This document shows, in pieces, positions 25,111 to 37,716 of a DNA stretch of 64,000 nucleotides (its first letter is position 1; every line of letters starts with the position of its first letter). The stretch spans positions 4,964,418 to 5,028,417 of the forward strand of contig JACBWW010000048.1 of the NCBI GenBank assembly GCA_020086605.1. The letters run 5' to 3'. Made by a program: the position numbers and the translations under genes. The notes beneath the pieces are model-generated. The model was not told the origin of the DNA. It did no database searches and worked only from the letters and a program-made list of their open reading frames with translations. Origin of the DNA: Lanius collurio. Its lineage: Eukaryota; Chordata; Aves; Passeriformes; Laniidae.

Positions 25111-25155
25111 AAAAAAAAAAAACAAAACAAACAAACAAACAAAACACAACAACAC
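25111..25155. repeat. A12 run followed by (CAAA)n
   Basis: A run of A leads into CAAAA/CAAA units, then CAACAACA. Confidence 0.85.
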
Positions 25156-26311
25156 ATTTTCACATGTAAAATATTGATTTTCCAGTCATGATCAATACAT
25201 TAGAAAAGTATATATATGTTTTTATACATCCATTGGCCCTCAGTAAGAGTAGAAATATACACAATAGATAAAAAAGCACTTCAATGAGAAGAGAAAAAGA
25301 GAAACAGTAAAATCTTCTTTCTCTTTTTTCTCATGTAACAATACCTTTTAAGATTTGCAACAAATTGTTCAGGATGGAAAGCATCTTGCAAAAGTCAGTG
25401 AAAAACACTATCTATTATCTTTTAATAACCACTGAGAATCCATAATATGTTACATAACAGTAAGGGATTAAAAAATCTGATAAAATAATGGACATAGATT
25501 GTGAATTCTGTTTTTTTGTCATTAACAAGAATCTTATGGTATTTATTAGTCTGTCCTTACAAGAGAATTTGAACTTTTTTATTCAAACAGACAAAAAAAT
25601 CAATTATCAGACAAAATTGTGTTCAATGCCAGAATATTGTTTCCACTCTGTTCATGTATACTCATTTTTGAAGAGGTCATGTGCATATTACTGTTTTAAA
25701 TTTATATTTTGACTGAAGAATTTAGTAGAATAAGTCTACTCCAGAACAAATTCATAGCCTTCTCAGAATGACATTACTAATTCAATTTAAGCTAGTGACA
25801 CTCTCTGTACTACACTACATAATGTGAGAAGCTTGCTCTATGAGAAGCAATTAAAGAAATAAACTTGACTTGCAAATTTCAGTCCATGTTCTAATTGAAA
25901 AATTTGAAATTGAAAACGATTCTCTTCCTTATTTAAGCACAGCAAATTTTCTATTAATAGAGTGTTTGTAGTCTAAATGATCTTTCCCTTGATAAACTCT
26001 ACCTCTGTTCTGCTTTTCACTTACCAAATTAGCACATTACACCATACTGGATTTGGTATAATCAAATTCAATTTTATATATGTCTTTGTAACATAAAATT
26101 TCTGTATTTTTTCTGAAGAAAATGATTTAACAAAAGTTCTAAATTGATTGCAAAACATCTTGGTGGTATACATTAACTAATTCATGAAAAAAAAAACAAA
26201 TGAATAGGTTTTTTTTAAATCCATTCAATATATTTCTAGTACATATTTAAACATGAAGTGACTAATATTAGCTGGAGAGGAAGAAAGGGAATAAAAGATT
26301 TGACAGGAAAA

Positions 26312-26360
26312 TTTATTTTATTTTATTATTTTATTAATTTAATTTCATTTTATGTTTTTT
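26312..26360. repeat. (TTTTA)n low-complexity tract
   Basis: Degenerate TTTTA/TTTA units run for about 50 bases. Confidence 0.8.
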
Positions 26361-26599
26361 ATTTTCTGTCAACCCTATAAAGCCCATTATTCAATACACT
26401 TTGAAGCACCAGTGTCTGGTTAAGCAGAGTAAAATGCTTTGCTTAAGATTCTATTTCTTCAAACAGAGATTGATAAAAAAAATTAAAATCTCTCTATTTG
26501 TGTGGTTTATAAATTTCAAGTGCTCAAATTCATCACTTCAGTGAAGATGTGTGCCCCAGCCCTGTCTGGAGGACTAAAGGGCTTCTTTCCTGCTGTCTG

Positions 26600-27180
26600 T
26601 ATGAGTGATGTCATTACAAAAACAGTCCCTTGCTTTCCTGATGATCGTGCCTAGCCCAGGAAAGCAGTAAAGCACACAAACCTTCAATCTCTGCTCCCAT
26701 CCTTGTCACACAGCAGATAAAGCTCTGCCTTTTATTAAATAAATCAATAATCCAACTGCATTTGTTAGCCTTGTTAGTAATTCTTCTGTTATACACAGAG
26801 AGTATCTAATCAGAGACAGTGGAAGCACACACAGTCCTGGTGACCCAGACAGATACTTACTCATTCATCTTTCCATGATTTTATTAAATTGTCATCTGTC
26901 TCAGGAAGACTGTGACTTTCTTCTGGGAATTTCAACCACTCAGCATTGCTGTCAGTTATTGCTGTCATTGCTGCTTTTACAGCAGTAATGTTAAGGCTGG
27001 AGTTTTAAGGCAGATTTTGGTGTCAAGGGAAAGGCAAGCACAGGTGGAAAACACTGTGATCTGAGTGAAAATATCCTTTCTTGCTTCTCCATTTTGAACC
27101 CTGGCAAGCAGTCCATGACTGCCTGTGATGGATAGACCACAACTGGAAGGAACTGTGGCAGGTTGCACACCAAAAATGTA
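26600..27180. other. High-complexity noncoding DNA, function unknown
   Basis: Base composition is more balanced than in the surroundings and low-complexity runs are absent. Short ORFs on the minus strand (26614-26796, 26977-27173) have no motif. The look is compatible with conserved regulatory DNA, but a single sequence cannot show conservation. Confidence 0.25.
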
Positions 27181-27236
27181 CTTAAGGTTGGAGGGGATCA
27201 GTGAGTGGGAAAGAATGCTCCACCTGTAAGGAGGAG

Positions 27237-27771
27237 CTACCTGGTTGTAGCAACATCACAGAACCTTCTTCTGTAAGTTTGGGAAGGTTTCAAGTTCGAG
27301 AACTTGCCAACAGATAGCCAGTCTTTTTGGACTGTGCTGAATCTTTTGCAAGATTTTGAAATTCCAGGGACCTGCACAGTGTCATCCAACACCACAGCTT
27401 GGATTACATGATCATGAGGTAGAACCTTTTTCTGAAATGCATGAACCTCAACTACAGAATTCTTCAGTCCTGCTGGAAGTTGAAATCCTTGATCAAGTTT
27501 GAAGTTCTTGGTCAGGCTGTAAGAAAGCATGCTATTCAGTGAAACTTTGTGGCTAAATCTGGGAAAAAGCTGTGTGGGCTTGGCCAGATTTCCATTTCCT
27601 AGGACATCCTTCATGTTGGTTCTTCATTGACTGGTCACTTCTTGACAGCTGTCCTCTTAAACCTCCTGGTCTCGAGAAGATCATATTGGTGATCTCTCCA
27701 GAGTGATGTAGTATTTTAGAAATCAGTCCTGTGCAGTTCATTAACTTGTGTATGGAATCAGAAGATGCCAA
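27237..27771 (-). pseudogene. Unrecognised broken ORF pair on the minus strand
   Basis: Two minus-strand reading frames adjoin and overlap: 27771 to 27553 (72 codons) and 27614 to 27237 (125 codons). They are in different frames, as expected if one longer reading frame had suffered a shift near 27.6 kb. Amino-acid composition is balanced, not low complexity. The second frame contains DDTVQVPG and ends RRRFCDVATTR. I do not recognise the protein family and see no signal peptide, membrane segment or catalytic motif. No poly(A) or intron borders are evident, so a processed pseudogene, a relic exon or a chance ORF are all possible. Chance is a serious alternative at this length. Confidence 0.25.
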
Positions 27772-28067
27772 AATTCTCCTATAACTTACTTTTTCTTCCT
27801 GAAAATTTGCTCACTTTTATCAATATTAATATAAGAAGAAGAATGTACCATATCAAAACTATTCTGGAGGGTTCTTCCTTGGGAAGGATCTTACCAAAAG
27901 TCAGTAAGTAGTTACTGCTATGAGTTTTGGAGTATTACTTTATTTAACAAAACACCTCATTAACATTTAAACAAATAATTGGTGTCTGCTTTTTTTCAGC
28001 AGTTTCTACTGCTTAAAACTTGGTCATGATTTCTGACTTGTAATTAACTTTTCATTTACATTGATCA

Positions 28068-28068
28068 N
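28068..28068. other. Ambiguous base (N)
   Basis: This is the only undetermined base I noticed in the window, about 30 bases before a T21 run. It probably reflects polymorphism or low base quality in the assembly. Confidence 0.95.
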
Positions 28069-28096
28069 TGTATCTTCTGCAATTTCAGGGGATTGA

Positions 28097-28117
28097 TTTT
28101 TTTTTTTTTTTTTTTTT
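28097..28117. repeat. T21 homopolymer
   Basis: Twenty-one consecutive T residues. No adjacent retroposed sequence was recognised on the minus strand. Confidence 0.9.
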
Positions 28118-28779
28118 GAATTATATTATTTGGATGTAAGCTATGGTGAGATATGGTACAATACCATAAAACATTATCTGTTTTAGGCTTGAATCCATCT
28201 AAGATAATGAGTGCAAAACCCATTTTTTAATCAGCCTACTCTAATTTTTTGTCTGTTTTCCAAATGATAAGCATAAATGAAAAAAGAAAAAAAAATCAAA
28301 CATAGTGGAAAATACATACATTAAAGAGCACCTTTTCTTAATAGTACAATTAAAAATTTTGGTCCAGACAAGGGAGTAGAAGATGAAGGAAGGCTTCAGG
28401 CTGAGAGGAACATACTAAGTAAAAATTACTTCCTCAACGCCTGATTGCATACCTCTCTGAACTTTAATATTCCCTTAAATCAGCAGAAATTAAATTATTC
28501 TACTCAGTAGGTTTTTGGTTGGATTCAAATATAAAAGTTTATTAAGAAAAAGTAGTCATAAACAAAACCAGACTGGGAACAACTCTGTAATGTTCATTAG
28601 TGTTAAAAGAGTATGAGGAATGCTAGGTATTTCACACATCTTCAGGGAGTGTCACAGTAGCTAACCAACATGGAAAATATATTTGGGTGCACACCTAAAT
28701 ATGTGAGAGTCATTAGCTTTATGGGGAAAAATGCTGAAGTTGTACCTGTAACATCCTTTTTTTTTACTTTACTTTGGGG

Positions 28780-29120
28780 CGTTTGTTTATTGAAGATAGA
28801 TTCTGTGCAGTAATTGTTGCAGCTCAGTAAGGTTCCTCTCGCATAATGAACTGCTGTAGTGCAAGACTTCCCCTGCAAAATGAGTCATGTTTACTCTCTG
28901 TCCCTTATCTCTCAGTACCTCATCACGACATCATGGCAGATAAATCTTGTGGAAGGCTTATAAGCATGGAGAGTTATATCGGGATTGTTAAATATATTTG
29001 TTCCAGGAAATTGCCAATGTGTCCCAAACAAAAGCAGAGAAACTCATTTATGCTGAAATCAGCTTAAATCATAGGATTTGTTATGCCCACAATTGGCCTT
29101 TAATCCTGGCTGTCAGCCAT
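28780..29120. other. Candidate conserved noncoding element
   Basis: This is a stretch of unusually high complexity with balanced composition and no simple repeats. It has several motif-like words: TGAGTCA-type AAATGAGTCATG near 28880, CCACAATTGGCCTTTAATCC near 29090, and CTGTCAGCCATATAAC near 29110. The 73-codon ORF at 28846-29067 is not convincing. The appearance resembles vertebrate developmental enhancers, but this is inference from texture alone. Confidence 0.25.
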
Positions 29121-30129
29121 ATAACAACTTTCTAAACCTTAGACATAAATAATGTTTCTTGAGTATTTTGAAGTATCTAGGGTAGTGAGGGATTTTTTTA
29201 CAGTATGTAAGAGTGGTAATTCTCATATAACAAAACTGAGGTTACCTCCTGCAAGACTGGAGTGTGACTTGAATTTATAAAAGATTGTTTGAAAATGCTA
29301 AGGTCCCTGGGACAGGCAAAGAATCACATTTGGTACTGCCTCATTTATAATATCTCTCAGAGGTGATCCCTACAGTGAAAAGCCCCTGAAGCACATTTGG
29401 CCATTATCTAGGACAGATGATTTTTGAAACACTGCTAGGCAGAGGCAGGCAGTGAGCAGGAAGCAAGTAGTAAGCAAGGAGTTCATCACTCAAATGTCCT
29501 CCCCCCTCCTTTTTTTTTTAGCAGAGTAAACGTCTTTACACTATATTTTTAAAAGTTTGTGCATAAAAGTGTCCAAAAAACTTTGCATAAGATATTCTTA
29601 AACTCTGATATTTTTCTCATTTTTATAAAGGAAACAAAAGAAAAAGGCATTCAATGGAAAAATGAAAATTTAACAGCATTTTTTGAGAGCCACTGAGAAA
29701 TTTCTTTTTTCAGCTGGTGAAATATTACAGCACAGAAGGTTGTACATCTTATCCTGGAATAGTTTTCTGCTATGTATTCTGCAAACACAGTTCTGGTAGC
29801 TCTATTTTGATTCCTTCAAAATAAACATCTCTGAATTTATAAAACAAAATAATAAAATAATTACATTAATTGCAATTTCAAACCCCAATGGAATTGTAAG
29901 AAAAACAAACTAAAAAATTTAGAATTAGAAATGAAACATTTTGAGAACACCAAACATAAAACAGATATAAAAATGAAACCTCTAGACTTAACCTATATTA
30001 TTTGGGATCTTAATTTCTACTTTTTTTTTTCACTAAGGATGTCTCAAATCAGGAGCCCAGTGAAGAAAAGAATACTTCAACTCCACATACCCATATCAAA
30101 CAAGGAAGAAGGCTGAGCATGAATTTCCA

Positions 30130-30720
30130 ATGGATATAAGAAGAAATAGGCATATACAACACAGACCTACAGAAGTACACAGCTGGGCACACCAATCACA
30201 GACAGACACGCAGGTAGTTCACATGAACACAGAATAAAAAACCTCTTACTTCTTCCCTGTGTGACTCATCAGGATAAAGGCCAGTTAATGCAAAATGTGC
30301 ATATATAGATTGTGCAACAGGGATCCCTCCAGCTCAGGCACTTGCTTTGCCCAGTAGTTGCTCCTCTTTCCCAGTCTCCCCAGTTGCTGGAATGCGCACC
30401 ATGCCCTGTGCTGCAGCCCCACTCCAGTTTCTGGTACAGGCCCCCTTGTACCCACGCACTAACACACAAACAGACACAAACACACACTTCTTGGATCCCT
30501 CCAGAACTGGGATCTCACACACAGTCCATCCATGCACTGCTTCTGGATCTTTGCTCTTCCACTGTTGCATCAGGCACAGATGGACAGACACACAGACACA
30601 CAAGTTCATCTCAGCTGACCTCTGGGCCAGGGCAGTGTTTGTCTCTCCAGCTAAGTTATTGGGCTTCCCCTGCCTGCCCTGCACCACTGCACTCCTCTGT
30701 GTGTAGGGAGATAACCTTTT
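30130..30720. other. GC- and CA/GT-rich block, possible retroviral leader
   Basis: The block contrasts sharply with its AT-rich surroundings. The plus strand is rich in CACACA/CAGACA and CCTCC words; GGATCCCTCCAG occurs at 30320 and again near 30496. Read on the minus strand it has GT-rich runs and GGGCTGCAGCACAGGGCATG, somewhat like the GT-rich leader after the LTR at 43.1 kb. Overlapping ORFs of 119 to 160 codons exist in several frames on both strands, which points to composition rather than coding. I cannot assign a family. Confidence 0.35.
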
Positions 30721-32030
30721 TACTGCATAACCAAGCATTTTTCTTGAATTGCTTTTTTTAGCCACAAATCTTCCCTTCTTGTCTTTTATGCTAACAATAC
30801 TAGTTATAAATGACATGTCAATGTTTTGATGCAGTTAAAATAGCATTTATTTTTTGCTAGGACAAAGAATCTATCTTATTGGATTAGTTTGAACTTCACT
30901 GATACTTAAATAAACAATGTCATGCTATATTTCAAATAAATTTATACAACATTAAAAAAGAGTCACTGTATGTGCAATTATTGCAAAAAACTTAATGTGA
31001 CTTTTAGGGAATTATAGGCTAATACTGAAGTTAAAAAAATTACTTAGAACTGCTATAAGTTATCGGACATCAGTTTTTGCAAAAATTGTGTTGGGGAAGC
31101 TCAATTTATTTTGCACTCCTAATTAGACCATATTGTCTAGACAAGACCATCAAAAGAAAGATGATGCATAAGAAGACTGTGTTCTGGAAAGCTGAAAAAA
31201 AATACTGTTCTTTGAAATGAATTTCTCTGTAAAACAGAAGAAAAGTATTTTAATGACTATACGGATGATTCACTGTGGAATACCAAGAAAAATTTCAGAG
31301 AACAGCAGCCTAGTTAAGTCTCTTTTGTGCTGACTCATGGGGTACTCTACAGCTTTTGTTCCTGTGAAAAGGAAAAGAACAACCTACAGCTCTCAAATGA
31401 ATGCACATAAAATGCAAGTAAATAGAAGTAGTCAGTAAATGAGGAAGGAATACACAGGACACTACTGCAAATGAAATATATGACGATAGAACAGATGTCG
31501 ATGCATAGAGTATCTAGAAGACAACAGAGGTGACATAATTTATGGTAACAAGAATGTTTGCATAATTCTATGTCTTCATAAAATGAAGCAGTATCACAAT
31601 GCTGATGTGAAATATATGTCATTACAGTTTTATTATAGAGGGGAAGTGGTAACTTACTTGGAAGAGAGGGCAGGCTGTAGAATTCTTAAAAGGTCAAATG
31701 GAATATCCCTAGGATACTTCTCATAAGAGGAGAAGCCAGCCTCATGTTAGAACTTTTGCACTTCTTGCTCTGCTGAGGTAGCAATTCTCATGGCACAAAA
31801 CGAGGAGTCTGCAGTCTCTCCAAGTCTAATAAATACATTTTTTTGAGTCTCGCATTTCTCCAGCATATGAGAATACAAACTTCTATCTAAGTAGATGCTG
31901 GATCACATTAACTTCTCTAGAAAAACTCAATCATTACAAGCATAAGTGGGTGTCCTCTTTTGTTTCCAACGAGGAGAGGTTGAGATAGCAAGCAACTTTG
32001 ACCTCCATGAACTGCAAATCTACTTCTGTG

Positions 32031-32065
32031 CATACACAAAAACATACACAAAAACATATACAAAA
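32031..32065. repeat. Three-copy 12-bp tandem repeat
   Basis: CATACACAAAAA is repeated twice exactly and a third time with small changes. Confidence 0.85.
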
Positions 32066-34494
32066 GAAAGAGTAAGGTTGTTGCACACCTTTCTCCAGAT
32101 GAGAGTGACCAACTCTGATTTGTCTCTCCATCCATTGCCACATTACCTGTCTCTGTCCCTCTCCATTCGTCTGAGTAATTATATGAACACCAACTGAGAT
32201 ACACCAACTTCAGTATCTCACAGCATACCAAAATTGCTAAAAAAGAAGAGATGATGGTTACAAAGGATATCTGGAAGGCATCTGGAGGCAGCTTACAAAG
32301 GGTAACTAGTCATAAACTCTCTAGGGCATGAATCATATGACACTAGACTTGAATGTGTGGTTATTTTTTTCACAGTTCATTGCTAAGGTAATGAAGAAAA
32401 ATCTTAACACTAAGAATTTTCTAAACCAACTGCTGTTCCAATAGAAAAATCAAGAGATCTGGCATATATTCAGGACATTTTCATAAGCTTGTTTCTCTGA
32501 ACATCAGGAAAATTATCTCACAGTCTGTTTCACTGGCAAATGTTATCACTGGCACCACAAAAAGAGCCAGTGTATGACACTGCATTTCTGCATAAGGCAG
32601 GCGCTGAATGGCATCCCCAGCAGCGAGCCCACTAACGATGTAGTTCCTGAACAGCTATGTAGGAAAAGAAGCATCTGCTAAGGGTATCAAAAGGCAGAAA
32701 AGACAAGATCAGGCTTATAAAGCATTATATTCAGTTCATCATTATATTAGTAATAATAATTTAGATCTATATCTTCCTGTATGGGAGGCTTTGTTGTTCT
32801 TACTTTACTTGGTATTATTTAAAGGTAATTTTAAAAGTTGCTTGGTAATTAAGCTCTCCATCTTGTGGGCACAGTTATACAGGCTCCTGTTCTCTTTCCT
32901 TCTTTGCACCTTTTAGAGTAAAAGCAGAGACCGTTGTTGGCTTCTTAACTGATTTTTTTTTTTTTTTAGCACTCTGCTTTACTTGTACCTTGGTATTGTC
33001 TGAACAGAAATACTTTCTGTGGTTTCAGAGTATTTTTAATTGTCTGCAGAAAGTGAACCCTCTAGCTTTAAATTTCCCTGCATGATCAGTAGACATCCCT
33101 GAGAGAAGATGGGTTTTTAGTATGGGGGACTGATATGGCTTGATGACTGCTAATAAACATAAAACATAAAACATCTGAATGATCTTGCAAATAGATGTAC
33201 GAGATATATGGTGGTGCATATCCAAGGTGATAGTCTAATTTATGTGATATGCTCTGCAGTGTTTAGGTGTAAGTTATACTGAGCAACAAATTCAGCATTT
33301 TGAAATGTAATGCCGATTTATTTTTTGCTTTTAGACAAATTCTGCAGTGATGTTGCTTTTTTCTGCAATTTTCCTGCTACCTTCACAATGGCTGCATACC
33401 ATTTCTTTTCCCAACTAATGCTCATTGGGAAGTCCAGGTGCAAGTCTTGTGGTCAGTGTTGGTACTGATGTTGCAGCAGCTTTGACAATATGTTTCCAGC
33501 TGGGTCAAAGATTCTATGCAAATCAGGCAAGTCAGGTACATCAAAAATAACAAAAATGCAGAATTGACTTAGGTGGGCTAATTACAAGGTTTTGCATGAG
33601 TATGGCTTACTACACATTTCATTTGATGGGATGTCATGCTACCTTGGGTGTTCTTTCAAGACACATTAATATTTGACCATGACTTTCCAGCCCCAAGACC
33701 CAAATCAATGTTCCAGTCTTAGAAAAATGGCTTAACAAAACCTGCAAGGATACCTGAAATACATACTAATCTTCCTGTGGCCAGAATTAAAACCAAAATT
33801 TAATCAGGTTTTCTTGATTGTAGGTGATTTTCTTTCCTCTTTTGTATTTAGACATAAAATCCAGTAAAATGCAACATAAAATCTTACTTCACTTTCTTTA
33901 CTTTCTAATATCAGTTATTGTAAGGCTTTGTCAGTCACAGGAACTACCTCAGGTCATTACACCTCTATGTTACATATGTTATAAATATTTCTTTAGTTCT
34001 ACAAAGTAATAAATGTAAACTGGATAAATACTTATAAATTCTGGTTATAAATTCAGATTTATAAATATAATTGTTCTGCTATATAAATCAATTTTTTTTT
34101 TTCAGTTAGTACTTTGAGATAAACAATCTACTTCATCCTTAAAAGGGGAAAGCTTAAGTAGTAGGAATGAACTCCAGGTTCTTCTTGCTCATCCTAATGA
34201 ATAATTACATTGTGATCTTGAAAGCACTTGATATCTTCAAAATGGGAGTAAGAATGTGTAGGGTACAGACTGAAATTAGGAAGAATATAATGCTTCTGGT
34301 TTATGCTTCTGGTTCTTCAGCAAAGACTGTAAAATAACTTTTGGGCAGGTAAAATACAAATAAATGAAAAGGTTTGTGATTCTATAAAACTATTTTAGGG
34401 ATTTTTTAGTTTCCTGTTAAGGATTTAAATCTGCCAGTCTAATAAAGGTTTTTAAAATTCTGCAATTGTATCTGAATACATGCATGCACACAAA

Positions 34495-34550
34495 TCTCTC
34501 ACTCTCTCTCTTGTTTCACATATATATATAGATATATATAGATATATATT
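34495..34550. repeat. (CT)n followed by (TA)n/(TATAGA)n
   Basis: A CT-rich tract (34495-34511) is followed after TTGTTTCACA by TA dinucleotides with regularly spaced GA interruptions. Confidence 0.9.
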
Positions 34551-36760
34551 TAATAATATAAGAATACCTATACTCTAATCAGCTCTTGCTGTCAATAAGG
34601 AGTTTGGATATTGGGGAAAAAAAAAATAGAAATTGGAGGGACCAGCCAAAAGCAAAAGGAGATAAAAGTATTTTTATATAAATTCATGGATGCAGAAAGG
34701 AAAATAGACTTTTGTTATATGCAGTGAGTGAAAAAAATGGACCAAATTAACATGAAAGAAACAATGTGTTATTTTATGTCCTCTCTGCAGTGGGTTGTCT
34801 TTTAACTATGCACTACACTGGGAACTAAGTTTCCTTTCTCATCTTTACAATATTTATGTGTTTCTACAAGTAATATTCTTATCCTCTCCCTACATCAAAA
34901 ATATTTGTGAAAAAATAATTTCTTAGGAAGTTTTGTGATTGACAAATTTATTTTTATTCCAAATAAGAAGAAAAAGAGGCTTGAAATGTCCCCCACTGAG
35001 AGCTGTTTAGAAATCTCACAGTCACAGTTTATTTTCCTTTGTAGGTAAAATATGTTTGAACATACCAGTTCTGAAATATCAAGATATAGGAGAAATGTGA
35101 AGAAGAATGGAGGAAAAAAGCTGCTCTGTGCTTCTGCTTTCTACTCTTATATAGTATGCCTGTCTTTGTTTGTGTGCTTTTAAAAAAATACAAGATATAG
35201 GAAGTCTTTTGGGATATAGATTGAGTGCTAAGTAGTGATCACTGTGATTTTTTAGTCAACTGAATGTTTTGCAATGAAGTTTAAACAAAGTTCTGTCAGG
35301 GAAATGACTCCTATCTGTTTATAGACACAGCTACTTCAAGTGGAGTCCTGTTCTGTAACTTAGGTTTATTTGTGCACAATCTCAAACTTCCAGCACTTTT
35401 CAGTAGTTCTGCATCAGCTATTCAGTTTAGAGGTTTGATCTCATTCTCCAATATGTTAATCATAGAAGTTTTATCAGGATTCACAGGATGGAAATTGTGA
35501 CATTAGAGTCAAAAAGAGATACTCAGCCTCAGAGGAAATAACATACAACTTTTGATTTTCCCAGTAAAAAGACTGTTTCATGTATGTATTTTTGGTTTTA
35601 TTAATGATCTTAATGTATTTTAAGAAATATTGTATTCTAACAGATTTTACCCATGAAAACTTCCTTTTCAGGAAAACCTCTACAGATTTGCTAATTAACA
35701 GATTAATGCAGCCAATAACTATGACTACATCAGTTTCTGAAAACCTTTTTGCACACATTCCCTCAAAGGATGCCAGTATCAAACATATGTGACTATATTT
35801 CTTTCAGTAGATCTCTTTTCACATTATTTTTGTTTCCATAGACATATGGGAGATGAAAGAATGTACAGTTTTTCCTACATGGACAACCTGAGGTAACATC
35901 TCACTTTAAGACACGAAATAAAAAAAGGAAATAAATTTATAATACTAGTAATTATATTGGCAGGTCTAAAAAACTTTCAAGTATTTCACATTACATGTTC
36001 TTCACACAGTAATTCCTGTTAGCATAATTTATGGTCATTTTGATGCAGAAAAAAAGAATGCTAAAAAGAGGAAAATGTGCAGATTGGAAGCAGAAGGTTT
36101 CTAGGGAATCTTTACATGTTGATCTGATACATACTGGATTTGCTGTAATTTGAGAAAAGATCTTAGGTGTTAGTTTGCATTTTTGCTCTAGGGTGATTTT
36201 GATTAGATATTGTATGAAATTAATTAACTTTTATGTTACTGAGTCATCTAGCAGATTGTAACTTAAAATATGTACTTAGAACATGAACTAAGACAAAAAT
36301 AAATTAACCTGATTATTTCATTTCCAGTGGAGCTGTTTGTGGGTCAAGGTCACAGAATCTGATACTAAAATTAATTTTGTAGATGACAAAAATAATAAAT
36401 AGATACATTCAAATCACCACTATTATTTGTAATTTGTCAACAGCCCTTGAGCAAAATTTTCTTCTACTTTTGGAGATGTAGTCATGTCATTCACAATTTG
36501 CTAATCTGGACAAGATCTTCTGATGTGAAAATCTGAAACCTTTTATGATTTTTGAAAGGTGCTGACTCTTCTTATCCATTCAGCACAGGAAGAGAGCAGA
36601 TATCATCAAGCAGTTTGGTACCTGGCTGGGAGTAGCAGTGCTGTACTTTCAAAAATACTGCACTATTCAGTGCAGAAGGGTGGGAGTATCTGAGAACATG
36701 GAACCTGTAAGTTTTCAGGATGTCTCATAGAGTACTGTGAACCAAAGTGGGGAGCACAGT

Positions 36761-36895
36761 TGCTATGATTTAACCCTGGCAGGTAGGTCAGTCCCACACA
36801 GTTTACTGTCCCACAGTGGGATTAGGGAGAGAATTGTAAGGGTAAAAAGTGAGAAATTTCATGGGTTGAGATAGTTTAATAGAGATGAAATATAC
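36761..36895 (-). mobile_element. Truncated ERVL-type LTR 3'-end fragment (minus)
   Basis: TGCTATGATTTAACCCTGGC, ...TCCCACAGTGGGATTAGGGAG and ATGGGTTGAGATAGTTTAATAG follow the order of the reverse complement of the LTR 3' end seen at 18.5 and 39.8 kb. Only about 135 bases are present. The fragment stops exactly where a plus-sense LTR of the same family begins, and the missing 5' part is not found on the far side of that LTR. Confidence 0.8.
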
Positions 36896-37213
36896 TGTTT
36901 CCCTGGTGTCAGCTGGGATAGAGTTGTATTTTTGATTGAGGATGAGAAGAATGTAGAAAATACACTGATGTTTGCTGATCAATGCTTCCACTAAATCTGT
37001 GGAATTATGCTGTCCTAGTCAGTGAGGATACTGGAGGGAAAAGAGGTGCACAGAAAGTTGGAAGGGGACACAAGACAGAAGGCTGAATCTGGCCATGTAC
37101 TATATGGCATCATGCTCGGAATATAAACTGGGGGCAAGATTGGCTAAGGGATGTTGCTCAGGAACTGGCTGAGCATCAGTCAGCTGGTGGTGAGCAGTTG
37201 CATTGTACATCAC
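36896..37213 (+). mobile_element. ERVL-type LTR, 5' part (plus), interrupted
   Basis: This starts near TGTTTCCCTGGTGTCAGC, then GGGATAGAGTTG, which matches the family 5' end. It continues through a TATATGGCATCATGCTCGG block and a TATA box (ATATAAA, 37121-37127) to GGTGGTGAGCAGTTGCATTG. The element is then interrupted at 37213 by another LTR and resumes at about 37717. Confidence 0.85.
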
Positions 37214-37716
37214 TGTCAGGGAAACTTTCCTGTCTGACCATACAGGAGTCATTGTGGCAGTCACACTGGCACCACCTGAGCTAGGGCCTTTTCAGGGAGC
37301 AGGTCCAGTGAGCTGAGAGGTGCCCTACTTAATTCCCTATACACACCACGTGCACTTTCTTCTTACCAGCTTGAACCCAGGTTTCACAAAACAGAATCTC
37401 AGACATCTGGATTCTTAAAATAATTTAACCATCATTCAAAAACAGAATAACAGCTCGAGCTGGTGCCTTGGAGGAGAGACTCTAAACAGAGGACTCCCTG
37501 GGCTTTTATACCCTCACAGTCTGTGTGTAGTAAAGTATGGAGTCTTCCAAATGAGTTCTTCGCTCCTGCTTTGTCTGTCTCTGAGTGTTCACCTCCACAA
37601 GTCCTCATGCTCTTTATAGTGCAAAGAGTTGGCACCAACTCATGGTCTTGTCTCAAGCTCCAGCACCCAGAACTCAACCTGCAGCTCACAGATGCACACT
37701 GAACTACAGCACTACA
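37214..37716 (-). mobile_element. Second LTR family, nested (minus sense)
   Basis: It begins TGTCAGGGAAACTTTCC and ends in ...GAACTACA (37708), or a few bases later, with the family at 36.9 kb continuing immediately on both sides. On the minus strand it has TATAAAAG (37504-37510) and TG...CA termini, so its sense strand is minus. No coding region. Its flanks CATCAC (37208-37213) and CACTAC (37710-37715) agree at four of six positions, compatible with an eroded 6-bp duplication. I did not find a second copy of this LTR in the window. Confidence 0.65.

Larger units (their letters stand above)
24067..26600. other. AT-rich DNA with simple repeats, no gene seen
   Basis: No recognisable exon or transposon. 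Simple repeats are (CAAA)n at 25111-25155 and TTTTA-rich sequence at 26312-26360. Confidence 0.5.
30721..36760. other. Mostly unique AT-rich DNA, no gene seen
   Basis: About 6 kb without a supportable exon or transposon. Small landmarks are a 12-bp tandem repeat at 32031-32065, a T15 run near 32950, a 13-bp tandem duplication at 34290-34315 and CT/TATAGA repeats at 34495-34550. An AATAAA-containing patch at 31770-31870 has some LTR-like look, but I could not define ends. Confidence 0.5.

Noticed and set aside
30312..30816. Overlapping ORFs of 119 to 160 codons on both strands
   Set aside because: Open in several frames because of GC/CA-rich composition, with no domain and no frame preferred.
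31770..31870. AATAAA with a downstream GAGTCTCGCATTTC stretch resembling an LTR R-U5
   Set aside because: No TG..CA ends, no duplication and no family match could be found.
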